Notes under the pieces: generated by a model
Databases searched by the model: none
Seen by the model: the letters and a program-made list of their open reading frames with translations, nothing else
Told to the model about the DNA's origin: nothing
Position numbers and translations under genes: made by a program
From: an uncultured Bacteroidales bacterium
GTDB lineage: Bacteria > Bacteroidota > Bacteroidia > Bacteroidales > WCHB1-69
Assembly: GCA_946407715.1 (NCBI GenBank)
Contig: CAMJPH010000065.1
Span: 1-13,838, forward strand
DNA length: 13,838 nt
Reading direction: 5' to 3'
Shown here: positions 6,319 to 13,756 of the stretch, one piece after another
Numbering within the stretch: position 1 is the first letter of the stretch
Layout: each line of letters opens with the position of its first letter

Positions 6319-7947
6319 ATGAGATTAAAAATATTGATATGTACTTTGTTGTGCGGATTTGCGTGGGGGATGAATGCACAGCCGGAAAGCCAGCCCGTGT
6401 CTGATTCCTCTGCCACCAACAGCTCGCAGGAGAGTTTGGAGATTTTCACTCGCAACGAAATCCGTCTGATGGACTCTCTGCTGAACGTCTGGTACGTGAA
6501 ACGCGACCTTGCCTCCCAAAACTCCGTCCTTTCCAAACTCATTGACGACACAACCAAGTATGATAACAATGACTCTTTGATATACAAACGCCTAAGTGCC
6601 ATTGAAACGCCGATTCAGGTGGCATACAATGACAAGGTGAAACGGTTTATTGAACTCTATTCCGTTCAGCGTCAGCGCAGTTCATCGGTGATTTTGGGTT
6701 TGGCGCAATACTATTACCCGTGGATGAAGGCCATTTTCGACAAATATGACTTGCCTGAAGAGTTAGTCTATATCACTATTATCGAATCGGCGTTGAATCC
6801 CACGGCGGTGTCTCCGGCGGGTGCGACCGGCATCTGGCAGTTCATGTACGGCACAGGCAAACTCTACGGCTTGGAAGTCACTTCATACGTGGATGACCGC
6901 CGTGACCCCTACAAAGCCACCGATGCCGCTGCACGGCATTTCCGCGACCTCTACAACATCTTCGGTGACTGGGGGTTGGCTATTTCCGCCTACAATTGCG
7001 GCGCCGGTAATGTACGCAAGGCTATTCAACGCTCCGGCGGCAAAACTGATTTCTGGAGCGTTTGCAACTATCTTCCCCGCGAAACCCAGAACTATTTCCC
7101 CGCCTTCATCGGAGCCATGTACATGATGACGTACCACAACCTTTACGGAATCCAGCCCGCCAAAATCTCTATTCCCTTGGATGTGGACACCATCATGATA
7201 CAAAAAGAAACCCATTTCCAGCAGATTGCCAATGTCTTGGAGGTCAGTTATGACGAAATCAAATCACTGAACCCGCAATACAAGAAAGATATCATCCCGG
7301 CTTTTAACCAACCAATGCCGGTGCGGCTCCGCTCTAACGACATCTTGCACTACATTGCAATGGCCGACTCCGTTCCGAACTATAACTATGACACCTATTT
7401 CAACCCGACGAAAAACCTGAATCTTGTGTCCGACAACAGCACTGTCTCCGATGATGGCATGATGATTGTGCAAAAGACTCCGAACAAGTATCATGTGGTG
7501 AAAAAAGGCGAAACATTAGGCAAAATTGCCTCGAAATACCGCACGAGTGTCAATAGTTTGAAGGCCATGAACCATTTGCACAGCACAAGTCTTCGCATTG
7601 GGCAGAAGCTGATTGTGAAGAAAGGCACCACTGTGAAAGTTCCCAATCCAAACTACAAGCCTGCGAGCCAAGACACCACGAAAACCATTGCCGACAACAC
7701 TGTCGTTGATTCAACAGCAACAAAAAGCGATACGATAGGCGGCCCTGTTCCTTCCCAGCCGAAACCGGAGATCAAGCCCGTGCAGCAACAGCTTAACTAC
7801 ACCTCCTACACCATCCGTCAAGGGGACACACTCTCCTCTATCGCAAGACGTTATGGGACTACCGCCAATGACATTGCCCAGTACAACCACCTCGCCAACA
7901 AAGATGCCATCAAAATCGGCCAAAAGCTGAAAATCCCCAAAAAGTAA
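6319..7947 (+). CDS. MltD-like membrane-associated lytic murein transglycosylase with two LysM domains
   Basis: A 542-residue exported enzyme expected to cleave the MurNAc-GlcNAc bond of peptidoglycan with formation of 1,6-anhydroMurNAc. The signal peptide covers about residues 1-20 (cut near MNA|QPES). A helical region (40-150) precedes the GH23/SLT domain (about 135-275). That domain shows all the usual motifs: IIESALNPTAVSPAGATGIWQF, written here by its key parts as catalytic E156 in ESALNP and GATGIWQF (168-175); DDRRDPYKATDAAA (192-205); GLAISAYNCGAGNV (219-232); and NYFPAFIGAMYM (258-269). Two LysM peptidoglycan-binding domains follow at about 391-434 (YHVVKKGETLGKIASKY) and 497-540 (YTIRQGDTLSSIARRY), joined by a Thr/Pro-rich linker. 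The ATG at 6319 is preferred over an in-frame TTG at 6313. A flippase-like gene follows 68 bases later. Confidence 0.95.
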   Translation: MRLKILICTLLCGFAWGMNAQPESQPVSDSSATNSSQESLEIFTRNEIRLMDSLLNVWYVKRDLASQNSVLSKLIDDTTKYDNNDSLIYKRLSAIETPIQVAYNDKVKRFIELYSVQRQRSSSVILGLAQYYYPWMKAIFDKYDLPEELVYITIIESALNPTAVSPAGATGIWQFMYGTGKLYGLEVTSYVDDRRDPYKATDAAARHFRDLYNIFGDWGLAISAYNCGAGNVRKAIQRSGGKTDFWSVCNYLPRETQNYFPAFIGAMYMMTYHNLYGIQPAKISIPLDVDTIMIQKETHFQQIANVLEVSYDEIKSLNPQYKKDIIPAFNQPMPVRLRSNDILHYIAMADSVPNYNYDTYFNPTKNLNLVSDNSTVSDDGMMIVQKTPNKYHVVKKGETLGKIASKYRTSVNSLKAMNHLHSTSLRIGQKLIVKKGTTVKVPNPNYKPASQDTTKTIADNTVVDSTATKSDTIGGPVPSQPKPEIKPVQQQLNYTSYTIRQGDTLSSIARRYGTTANDIAQYNHLANKDAIKIGQKLKIPKK

Positions 7948-7971
7948 CCATTTGTTTGACGGTATCGCCTC

Positions 7972-8000
7972 TGTAGTGCGATGTAAACATCGTCTCTATC
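7972..8000. repeat. Degenerate GTAGAGACG-type palindrome
   Basis: An inverted repeat with inner arms CGATGT and ACATCG around two bases. It is flanked on the right by GTCTCTAT and on the left by a decayed GTAGTG. The right side matches the CGTCTCTAC arm of the two perfect palindromes at 10962-10989 and 12500-12529 except for its last base. It lies in the gap between the transglycosylase and the flippase-like gene and has no T-run, so it does not look like a terminator. Confidence 0.6.
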
Positions 8001-8015
8001 AGAAAATACACAATC

Positions 8016-9539
8016 ATGGGAATAGTCATCAAACAGAGCATTAGGGGCACGATAGTCAACTATGTGGGAATCGCCATAGGCTTTCTCACTACTTTTTTTA
8101 TTGTGACCGCATATCTGACGCAGGAGGAAATCGGTCTCACGCGTGTGATGATTGACGCAGCTATTCTTTTCGCCAGTTTTGCCCAGTTCGGCACGAGCTC
8201 TTCCATCATCCGCTTTTTCCCTTATTTCAAGGATGAAAACGAGAAACATCATGGCTTTTTTTTCTGGACATTGATTGTTCCGATTGTCGGATTCTTTCTT
8301 TTTCTTATCGTAGCCAAATGTTTGGAAGGCACAATTATCCACACTTTTTCGAAAAATTCCGACCTGTTTGTCTCCTATTACCGATTCGTGTTCCCGCTGG
8401 CGTTGTTCATGCTCTACCAGACGGTTTTCGAGGCCAATGCCAACGTGCTGATGCGTATCGTGGTGCCGAAATTCGTGCGCGAGGTAGGCGTGCGTGTCGG
8501 CCTACTGTTGACGTATCTCCTTTACGGCTACTGGCATGTTATTGACCTGAACGGCCTCGTGATGGGGGTGTGCATCACCTATTTCCTTGCCGCCCTTGTT
8601 GATTTCTTCTATCTGTTGTCATTGGGCAGAATTTCATTTAAACCTGATTTCAAGATATTTACGAAGCCTCTACTAAGAGACATCGGATTCTATACCCTTT
8701 TCATGCTGATGAACGCCGTTACGGTAAATGTGATGCCTTTGCTGAACACTTTCTTTGTCAGTGCGGGCATGGGTCTTTCGTTCACCGGTATTTATTCCAT
8801 TGCGAACTACATTGCCACAGTGGTTGAGGTGCCGAATCGGTCGCTCAACGCCATCGTGCAGCCGGAGATTTCCGAGTCTATCAAAAATAACGATATAGAT
8901 AAAGCCGAAACACTTTGTAAATCAGTTTCCCTGCATCTGATGTTGTCCAGTGCCCTCATTTTTTTATTTATCTGGATTAACATTGACGCTCTTTTCATGT
9001 TGCTGCCTAACGGCGAAATGTATGAGGCGGGGAAAAGTGTGGTGCTGATTCTCGGATTCGCCAAGTTTTTCAATTCCACATTGTTTGTCAGTTCGAGCGT
9101 ACTCAATTACTCGAAATATTACTATTGGTCGTTAGTATTCACGGTGGTGCTTACTACAATGGCCATTATGCTGAATGTGCTGCTGATCCCGCGCTATGGT
9201 ATGGATGGAGCCTCTCTGTCGCACCTGATTTCCTACCTGACCTTTTTCCTTTGCCTGTTGATAGTGGTTCGTGTAAAATTGAATATCAATATATTATCAA
9301 TGGCGCAACTCAAGGTGATTGCTTTGGTTGCCGGATTGCTGTTGTTGGATTTCGGATGGACGAAAGGAGTTGCCCCTCTCTTTATGAAACTGCCATTTTC
9401 CATGACAGTCAATACGATGGTGAATGCGGTGGTCAAAAGTGCCATCTTGATGGTTGTCACCGTGGGGGCGTGCTACTACTGGCACATTTCGGAAGACATC
9501 AACCGGCTGATTCGGAAGATGTTGAGAATCGGGGGTTAG
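8016..9539 (+). CDS. MOP-superfamily polysaccharide/lipid flippase-like membrane protein
   Basis: A 507-residue integral membrane protein with about 12-14 hydrophobic segments spread along its whole length, typical of the Polysacc_synt (Wzx/MurJ-like) branch of the MOP exporters. The N-terminal QSIRGTIVNYVGIAIGFLTTFF and the following LTQEEIGLTRVM are characteristic of this branch, where the first helix carries a conserved Gly/Asn pattern and the next loop reads xxExxGLxR. Family role: moving lipid-linked sugar intermediates across the inner membrane. The substrate is unknown. There is no glycosyltransferase cluster beside it, so it is not part of a visible capsule or O-antigen locus. It may share a transcript with the transglycosylase (68-base gap with no clear promoter). 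It converges on dihydroorotase with only 36 bases between stop codons and no obvious terminator there. Confidence 0.88.
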   Translation: MGIVIKQSIRGTIVNYVGIAIGFLTTFFIVTAYLTQEEIGLTRVMIDAAILFASFAQFGTSSSIIRFFPYFKDENEKHHGFFFWTLIVPIVGFFLFLIVAKCLEGTIIHTFSKNSDLFVSYYRFVFPLALFMLYQTVFEANANVLMRIVVPKFVREVGVRVGLLLTYLLYGYWHVIDLNGLVMGVCITYFLAALVDFFYLLSLGRISFKPDFKIFTKPLLRDIGFYTLFMLMNAVTVNVMPLLNTFFVSAGMGLSFTGIYSIANYIATVVEVPNRSLNAIVQPEISESIKNNDIDKAETLCKSVSLHLMLSSALIFLFIWINIDALFMLLPNGEMYEAGKSVVLILGFAKFFNSTLFVSSSVLNYSKYYYWSLVFTVVLTTMAIMLNVLLIPRYGMDGASLSHLISYLTFFLCLLIVVRVKLNINILSMAQLKVIALVAGLLLLDFGWTKGVAPLFMKLPFSMTVNTMVNAVVKSAILMVVTVGACYYWHISEDINRLIRKMLRIGG

Positions 9540-9575
9540 TTGTTGGCTGTTTTTAAGACTTGTTATTGTTGGCCA

Positions 9576-10931
9576 TTATTTTCCGGTAAATGTCAATCGT
9601 TTGCCGCGGTTCTCTTCATGGAAGATTCCGTTTTCATAAACTAAATTCCCGTTGACGAACGTGTGGGTTACCTGCGAATGAACCATAATCCCATCGTAAG
9701 GAGTCCAGCCGCATTTGTATAACACATCTTCGTTGGTAATCAATGAATTAACGTTGTCATCCACAATCGTCAAATCCGCAAAATAGCCTTCCCGGATAAA
9801 GCCGCGTCGTTCAATGCGATACAAGATGGCAGGATTGTGACTTGTTAATTTTACCAAATCGGTGATTTTCAACTTGTTGCGTTTGAAATTATCCAGCATA
9901 ATCGCGAAATTGTGCTGAATTGATGGAAATCCAGATTTGGCAGTGAAATAACTTTCAGAGAATTTTTCATCCCGAAGATGCGGTGCATGGTCGGAACCGA
10001 TGGTGTCGATGTAACCATCCTGCACACCCCGCCAAAGTGCGCGTTTGTCGTGTGCCGACTTTATGGCCGGATTGCACTTGATGGCGAAACCGTACTGGTT
10101 GTAATCCCGGTCGTCAAATAACAGATAATGCGGACAGGTTTCTGCCGTTATAGTTTTGGATGTCAACGGAATGTCGGGGGCAAAAAGCAGCAGTTCCGCA
10201 CGAGTGGAAATATGCATGACATGCAGACGCGCACCTGTTTTTTTGGCCAACTTAACAGCTTTTTCAGTTGAACGGTAGCATGCTTCTTCTGTGCGGACAA
10301 GCGGGTGGATATTGGCATCGGGAATGATTTCGTGGTTGTTTGCCAATTCTTTGTAATACTGTGTGTTCCGTTTTATGATCTCCTCGTCCTCACAATGTGC
10401 AGCAATAAGGCATGGCGATTCTCTGAAAAGGTTTTCCAACACGGATTCCTTGTCCACCAACATGTTACCTGTACTGGAACCCATGAACAATTTCACGCCG
10501 CAAACTTTTGCAGGGTCGGTTTTTACAATTTCGTCAAGGTTGTCGTTTGTGGCTCCGATGTAGAACGAGTAGTTTGCCAATGATTTTTCGGCGGCAATGT
10601 CAAATTTCTCTTGTAATAAAGTTTGTGTTGTGGTTTGCGGAATCGTGTTGGGCATCTCCATATAGGAGGTCACGCCGCCTGCCACCGCCGCCCTGCTCTC
10701 GCTGTAAATGTCGGCTTTAGCAGCCATGCCCGGTTCCCGGAAATGTACGTGTTCGTCAATTATCCCAGGAACAAGGTACTTGCCACAAGCATCAATTACG
10801 TGCGCGTTTTCCGGCTCGAAACGTTCTCCATCACGCACAATCTTGGATATAATACCGTTTTTAATATAAAGGTGAGCCGGAAAGGACTCACCTTCGTTCA
10901 CTATCGTTGCATTTTTGATGTAATAGTTCAT
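9576..10931 (-). CDS. pyrC: Dihydroorotase
   Basis: A 451-residue cyclic amidohydrolase that interconverts N-carbamoyl-aspartate and dihydroorotate, the third step of de novo pyrimidine synthesis, in the cytoplasm. The metal-binding motif DEHVHFREPG (59-68) supplies H61 and H63. Other expected ligands are H179 (AHCEDE) and H240 (HVMHIST), and the catalytic D314 lies in GSDHAPH. ETCPHYL (264-270) is also typical. K147 in GVKLFMGSSTGN sits where related amidohydrolases carry a carboxylated lysine, but this is a tentative alignment. The start is the ATG at 10929-10931. The frame stays open upstream to a TTG at 10973, but that stretch is palindrome and 7-base repeat DNA and is not part of the protein. 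It follows the TPM gene on the same strand with 96 bases between, without a visible promoter. Confidence 0.95.
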   Translation of the reverse strand: MNYYIKNATIVNEGESFPAHLYIKNGIISKIVRDGERFEPENAHVIDACGKYLVPGIIDEHVHFREPGMAAKADIYSESRAAVAGGVTSYMEMPNTIPQTTTQTLLQEKFDIAAEKSLANYSFYIGATNDNLDEIVKTDPAKVCGVKLFMGSSTGNMLVDKESVLENLFRESPCLIAAHCEDEEIIKRNTQYYKELANNHEIIPDANIHPLVRTEEACYRSTEKAVKLAKKTGARLHVMHISTRAELLLFAPDIPLTSKTITAETCPHYLLFDDRDYNQYGFAIKCNPAIKSAHDKRALWRGVQDGYIDTIGSDHAPHLRDEKFSESYFTAKSGFPSIQHNFAIMLDNFKRNKLKITDLVKLTSHNPAILYRIERRGFIREGYFADLTIVDDNVNSLITNEDVLYKCGWTPYDGIMVHSQVTHTFVNGNLVYENGIFHEENRGKRLTFTGK

Positions 10932-10933
10932 TT

Positions 10934-10961
10934 GTGAATTGTGATTGGTGATCAGTGATTG
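10934..10961. repeat. Four 7-base tandem units in front of dihydroorotase
   Basis: In plus-strand order the units are GTGAATT, GTGATTG, GTGATCA and GTGATTG. They start 3 bases before the dihydroorotase start codon (plus-strand coordinates rising) and end exactly where the 28-base palindrome begins. The GTGAT core is shared by three units. No promoter box is visible in this leader. Confidence 0.7.
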
Positions 10962-10989
10962 GTAGAGACGCAAAATTTTGCGTCTCTAC
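10962..10989. repeat. Perfect 28-base GTAGAGACG palindrome
   Basis: Arms GTAGAGACG and CGTCTCTAC surround an inner CAAAATTTTG that is itself a perfect palindrome, so all 14 base pairs match. No T-run follows on either strand, which argues against an ordinary terminator. The outer arms are identical to those at 12500-12529, while the inner bases differ. Confidence 0.9.
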
Positions 10990-10999
10990 AATACCTTTA

Positions 11000-11027
11000 T
11001 TCAGCATTCAGCATTCATAATTCATAA
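11000..11027. repeat. Four 7-base tandem units touching the stop codon of the TPM gene
   Basis: In plus-strand order: TTCAGCA, TTCAGCA, TTCATAA, TTCATAA, followed directly by TTA, the complement of the TPM stop codon (11028-11030). On the coding strand every unit contains TGA or is joined so that TAA/TGA occurs repeatedly. Only 10 bases (10990-10999) separate this array from the 28-base palindrome. Confidence 0.75.
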
Positions 11028-11843
11028 TTAGAATCGTCCGCCGGCACCTCCACCGCCGAAGCCACCAAAGCCACCAAATCCGCCGAAACCTCCACTGCTA
11101 TGGCCGCCACCGAAGCTACCGCCACCGAAACTGCCACCGCCAAAGCCACCGCCGAAGTCAGACCAGTTGCCGCCATAGTGTGTGGGCGGGAAGAAGGAAC
11201 CGCCGTAATGGCTACTGCCACCGCTTCCCTTGCCCAACTTATGCAAGAAAACGCAAACGGCCACGACTGCAATGATAAAGAATAGCAAAGCCAACAGTGC
11301 CCCTATGTCATCATCGTCTCCATCATTGCGAATCTCTTTGATTTCCCCTGCCGCCAACGGCAAAATGTATGTCAAGGCAGAGTCAATGGCCGCGTTATAA
11401 TCGCCGTCACGCAGGGCGGGCATCATCTTCGTCTCGATGATGCGTTTCGCGATAGCATCGGGGATAGCACCCTCAAGGTCGTAACCCACCGCGATATAGA
11501 CTTCTCCGGAGGTCTCGTTGCGGGGTTTCAACAACAGCACCACCCCATTGCGTTTCTCGTCGGTGGATCTCACACCCCATTGGTCGCCGATTTCGTAGGC
11601 GAATTCTGCTGCAGTGTAGTCACCCAAGTCGTTGACAGTCACCACACAGATGACATTTGTGGTGGTGTCATTGAAAGCCACCAACAGATTCTCCTTCTCC
11701 TGGATTTGTTCAGGAGTGAGAATGCCCGCAAAGTCGTTGACAAGACGGGGCGGATTGGGCTTTGGCGGAATCGCGTCCTTGGCTTTGGCCGTAGCCGTCC
11801 ATGCAGCAAGGAGAGCGATGAATATGATTATAAGTCGTTTCAA
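11028..11843 (-). CDS. TPM-domain protein with Gly-rich C-terminus (YgcG-like)
   Basis: A 271-residue envelope protein. Signal peptide at about 2-19 (KRLIIIFIALLAAWTATA). The TPM domain (about 32-165) opens with the typical LVNDFAGILTPEQ and continues with GDQWGVRSTDEKRNGVVLLL and VYIAVGYDLEGAIPDA. A transmembrane helix lies at about 180-200, followed by a tail very rich in Gly, Phe and Ser, ending in repeated FGG units and GGAGGRF. The start codon is TTG (11841-11843): an in-frame TAA lies 15 bases upstream, no ATG occurs between, and the next ATG would remove the signal peptide and most of the domain. TPM proteins of this build are often next to lemA, as here (18-base gap). The biochemical role is unclear; some family members were linked to phosphatase activity or photosystem II repair in plants. 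The gene is probably co-transcribed with waaA and lemA. Confidence 0.88.
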   Translation of the reverse strand: MKRLIIIFIALLAAWTATAKAKDAIPPKPNPPRLVNDFAGILTPEQIQEKENLLVAFNDTTTNVICVVTVNDLGDYTAAEFAYEIGDQWGVRSTDEKRNGVVLLLKPRNETSGEVYIAVGYDLEGAIPDAIAKRIIETKMMPALRDGDYNAAIDSALTYILPLAAGEIKEIRNDGDDDDIGALLALLFFIIAVVAVCVFLHKLGKGSGGSSHYGGSFFPPTHYGGNWSDFGGGFGGGSFGGGSFGGGHSSGGFGGFGGFGGFGGGGAGGRF

Positions 11844-11861
11844 GACTATTTTGGATTATGA

Positions 11862-12461
11862 TTAGTCGAAATTGAATTCCACATCGGGTGCTTTGTCCGC
11901 ACCTTCAGCTGCCTTGAAATAGCCTTTCTTATCAAAATTGAAGAATCCGGCGACAATATTGTTCGGGAAACGCCGAATGTAGCTGTTATAGTCGTTCACC
12001 GTATCATTGAACTTGCCGCGCTCCACGGCAATACGGTTCTCCGTACCTTCCAATTGGGCTTGCAGCTCCAGGAAATTCTGATTTGCCTTCAGTTCGGGAT
12101 AGCGTTCCACGACGACCATCAAACGGCTCAACGCGGAACTCAGTTGATCCTGCGCGGCCTGAAATTTCGCAATGGATTCTTCCGTGAGGTTGTTAGGATC
12201 AATTTGTACTGATGTGGCTTTGGAACGGGCTTCGATAACTGCCTCCAACGTTCCTTTTTCATAGTTCGCAGCACCTTGCACTGTCTTCACCAAATTGGGA
12301 ATCAAGTCCATACGGCGCTGATAGGCATTCTCCACATTGGCCCAGGCCTTGGCGCACTCCTCATCTTTCTGAACCATTTTGTTGTACGGTTTCACAAACA
12401 TGGCAGCCAAAACGATGACGATGCCAACGATAATCAGGATAGTTTTTAATGTCTTGCTCAT
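11862..12461 (-). CDS. lemA: LemA family membrane protein
   Basis: A 199-residue protein with one N-terminal transmembrane helix (about 7-23) and a long coiled, helical domain outside the membrane. Family landmarks are clear: YNKMVQKDEECAKAWANVE (26-44), QRRMDLIPNLVKTVQG (48-63), ERYPELKANQNFLELQAQLE (119-138), TENRIAVERGKFNDTVNDYN (140-159) and FPNNIVAGFFNFDKKGYF (165-182). The start is the ATG at 12459-12461. The frame stays open up to an ATG at 12513-12515, but that ATG lies in the 30-base palindrome at the end of waaA and would add 18 non-homologous residues before the usual N-terminus. Function in bacteria is not settled. Its pairing with the TPM gene is a recurring arrangement and points to a shared envelope role. 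Confidence 0.95.
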   Translation of the reverse strand: MSKTLKTILIIVGIVIVLAAMFVKPYNKMVQKDEECAKAWANVENAYQRRMDLIPNLVKTVQGAANYEKGTLEAVIEARSKATSVQIDPNNLTEESIAKFQAAQDQLSSALSRLMVVVERYPELKANQNFLELQAQLEGTENRIAVERGKFNDTVNDYNSYIRRFPNNIVAGFFNFDKKGYFKAAEGADKAPDVEFNFD

Positions 12462-12499
12462 TTTATTGAATTTTATATTTGAAATTTTCTCGTTTATCT

Positions 12500-12529
12500 T
12501 GTAGAGACGTTTCATGAAACGTCTCTACA
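12500..12529. repeat. Perfect 30-base GTAGAGACG palindrome containing the waaA stop codon
   Basis: Arms TGTAGAGACG and CGTCTCTACA surround an inner TTTCATGAAA. All 15 base pairs match. The minus-strand reading frame of waaA enters the repeat, so its last residues (about RDVS) and its stop TGA at 12512-12514 are encoded by it. No T-run follows. Confidence 0.92.
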
Positions 12530-13756
12530 GAGAGATTTTTCGATTTGTTTGTAAATTATATCCACTGCACCCGAATTTTGCGCCACATATTGTTGACAGA
12601 TGCCGCAGGTTTGGGCATAATATTCAGGGTGATGTTCAAATTTCGTCATTATTTCTTCCATTTCATTAGAAGAATGGATGGAAAAAGCCCCTTTCAATGC
12701 CACCAGGTTCACCGCTTCATTGAAATGGTCGTAATGTGGCCCAAAGAAAAGCGGTTTTCCATAGACGGCGGCCTCCAAAATGTTGTGCAAACCCGTCTTG
12801 AAAGCGCCCCCGATGTAGGAGACGGCACTGTATTGGTATAGTCTGCTTAAAATGCCAATCATGTCAATGATAAGCACTTGGCAATTCGCTAAATCATTCT
12901 CCTCTTTGGAAGAATACTGCGCGGTTTTATATGCGGTGAACGTTTGTTTCACTTCTGGTGTCCGTTGGATTTCGTGAGGTGCAACAACCAATTTGTAATT
13001 AGGGAAATGCTGCAATAATTGTGCCAGCAGTTGCTCGTCAGGTCCCCATGTGCTGCCCGCCACGATGATTTTCTGATTTTGGCAGAAAGTCTCCATAAAG
13101 TCAAAGGGTTGTACGCTTTCGGCAATAGCCTTCACGCGATCGAAACGGGTGTCACCGCACACAGTAACTTGTTTTATTCCAATGGTTTCTAATAATTGTT
13201 TCGATTTTTCAGTCTGCACGAAAAAGTGCGTAGCCTGCTGTAGCTGTTTCGCGAACCAACTGCCGGAAGGTTTGAAGAAATGCTGTTTTTCACGGAAAAT
13301 GGCACTTATATAATAAAATGGTATTGAATTACGATGCAATTGTCGCATGAAATTATACCAATATTCGTATTTCACAAAAACGGCCGTCTTGGGTTGCACA
13401 ATGTCGATAAACTTACGTGCGTTGCGGGGCAAATCCAACGGCAAGTAGAAATTATAATCGGCGAGAGGTTTTTTGATGGCCTGTGCATAGCCTGACGGCG
13501 AAAAAAAGGTGGTAAGGATTTTGGTTTCAGGTTGTTCCTGCTTGATCTTTTCGATCAGCGGTTTGGCTTGTTCGTACTCTCCAAGTGAAGCGCAATGTAC
13601 CCACACAGGATTTGAGTTGCTGGCGAAAGTGCGTTCCAGCTCAGCAAACAAGCCCTTCCGCCCGCGCACCCACAACCGCGCCTTCTCGTTGAACAGCGCC
13701 GCCACCCGGATGCCCAGCCCGTAAAACCAAATTCCTATCGTGTATAACACTTTCAT
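12512..13756 (-). CDS. waaA: 3-deoxy-D-manno-octulosonic acid (Kdo) transferase WaaA
   Basis: A 414-residue inner-membrane-associated GT30 glycosyltransferase that transfers Kdo from CMP-Kdo to a lipid A precursor, starting the LPS inner core. The N-terminal hydrophobic anchor is at about 3-21. WVHCASLGEYEQAKPLI (52-68) contains E60, at the position of the catalytic glutamate of the family. PLDLPRNARKFID (106-118) and PKTAVFVKYEYWYNFM (122-137) follow. In the C-terminal half, VAGSTWGPDEQLL (232-244), VVAPHEIQR (257-265) and GGAFKTGLHNILEAAVYGKP (316-335) form the nucleotide-sugar site. Length is normal for Bacteroidetes. The start ATG lies in the last unit of an 8-base tandem array, and the stop codon lies inside a palindromic repeat, so both ends of the gene border on repeat DNA. 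It probably heads the waaA-lemA-TPM-dihydroorotase transcript. Confidence 0.95.
   Translation of the reverse strand: MKVLYTIGIWFYGLGIRVAALFNEKARLWVRGRKGLFAELERTFASNSNPVWVHCASLGEYEQAKPLIEKIKQEQPETKILTTFFSPSGYAQAIKKPLADYNFYLPLDLPRNARKFIDIVQPKTAVFVKYEYWYNFMRQLHRNSIPFYYISAIFREKQHFFKPSGSWFAKQLQQATHFFVQTEKSKQLLETIGIKQVTVCGDTRFDRVKAIAESVQPFDFMETFCQNQKIIVAGSTWGPDEQLLAQLLQHFPNYKLVVAPHEIQRTPEVKQTFTAYKTAQYSSKEENDLANCQVLIIDMIGILSRLYQYSAVSYIGGAFKTGLHNILEAAVYGKPLFFGPHYDHFNEAVNLVALKGAFSIHSSNEMEEIMTKFEHHPEYYAQTCGICQQYVAQNSGAVDIIYKQIEKSLCRDVS

Noticed and set aside
8016..9539. Capsule or O-antigen cluster around the flippase-like protein
   Set aside because: No glycosyltransferase, polymerase or nucleotide-sugar gene is adjacent; waaA lies in a different, convergent transcript and is a core LPS gene.
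10932..10973. N-terminal extension of dihydroorotase from a TTG
   Set aside because: The extra codons are palindrome and heptamer repeat DNA. The family N-terminus begins at the ATG at 10931.
10962..10989. Palindrome read as an intrinsic terminator of the TPM gene
   Set aside because: No T-run on either strand, and the same arms recur at other gene borders including inside a coding end. A repeat family explains it better.
11100..11285. Plus-strand Ala/Thr-rich frame opposite the TPM gene tail
   Set aside because: Low-complexity mirror image of the Gly-rich coding repeats on the minus strand.
12462..12515. N-terminal extension of LemA from an ATG in the palindrome
   Set aside because: It places 18 unrelated residues before the normal membrane anchor. 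The ATG at 12461 gives the usual LemA length.
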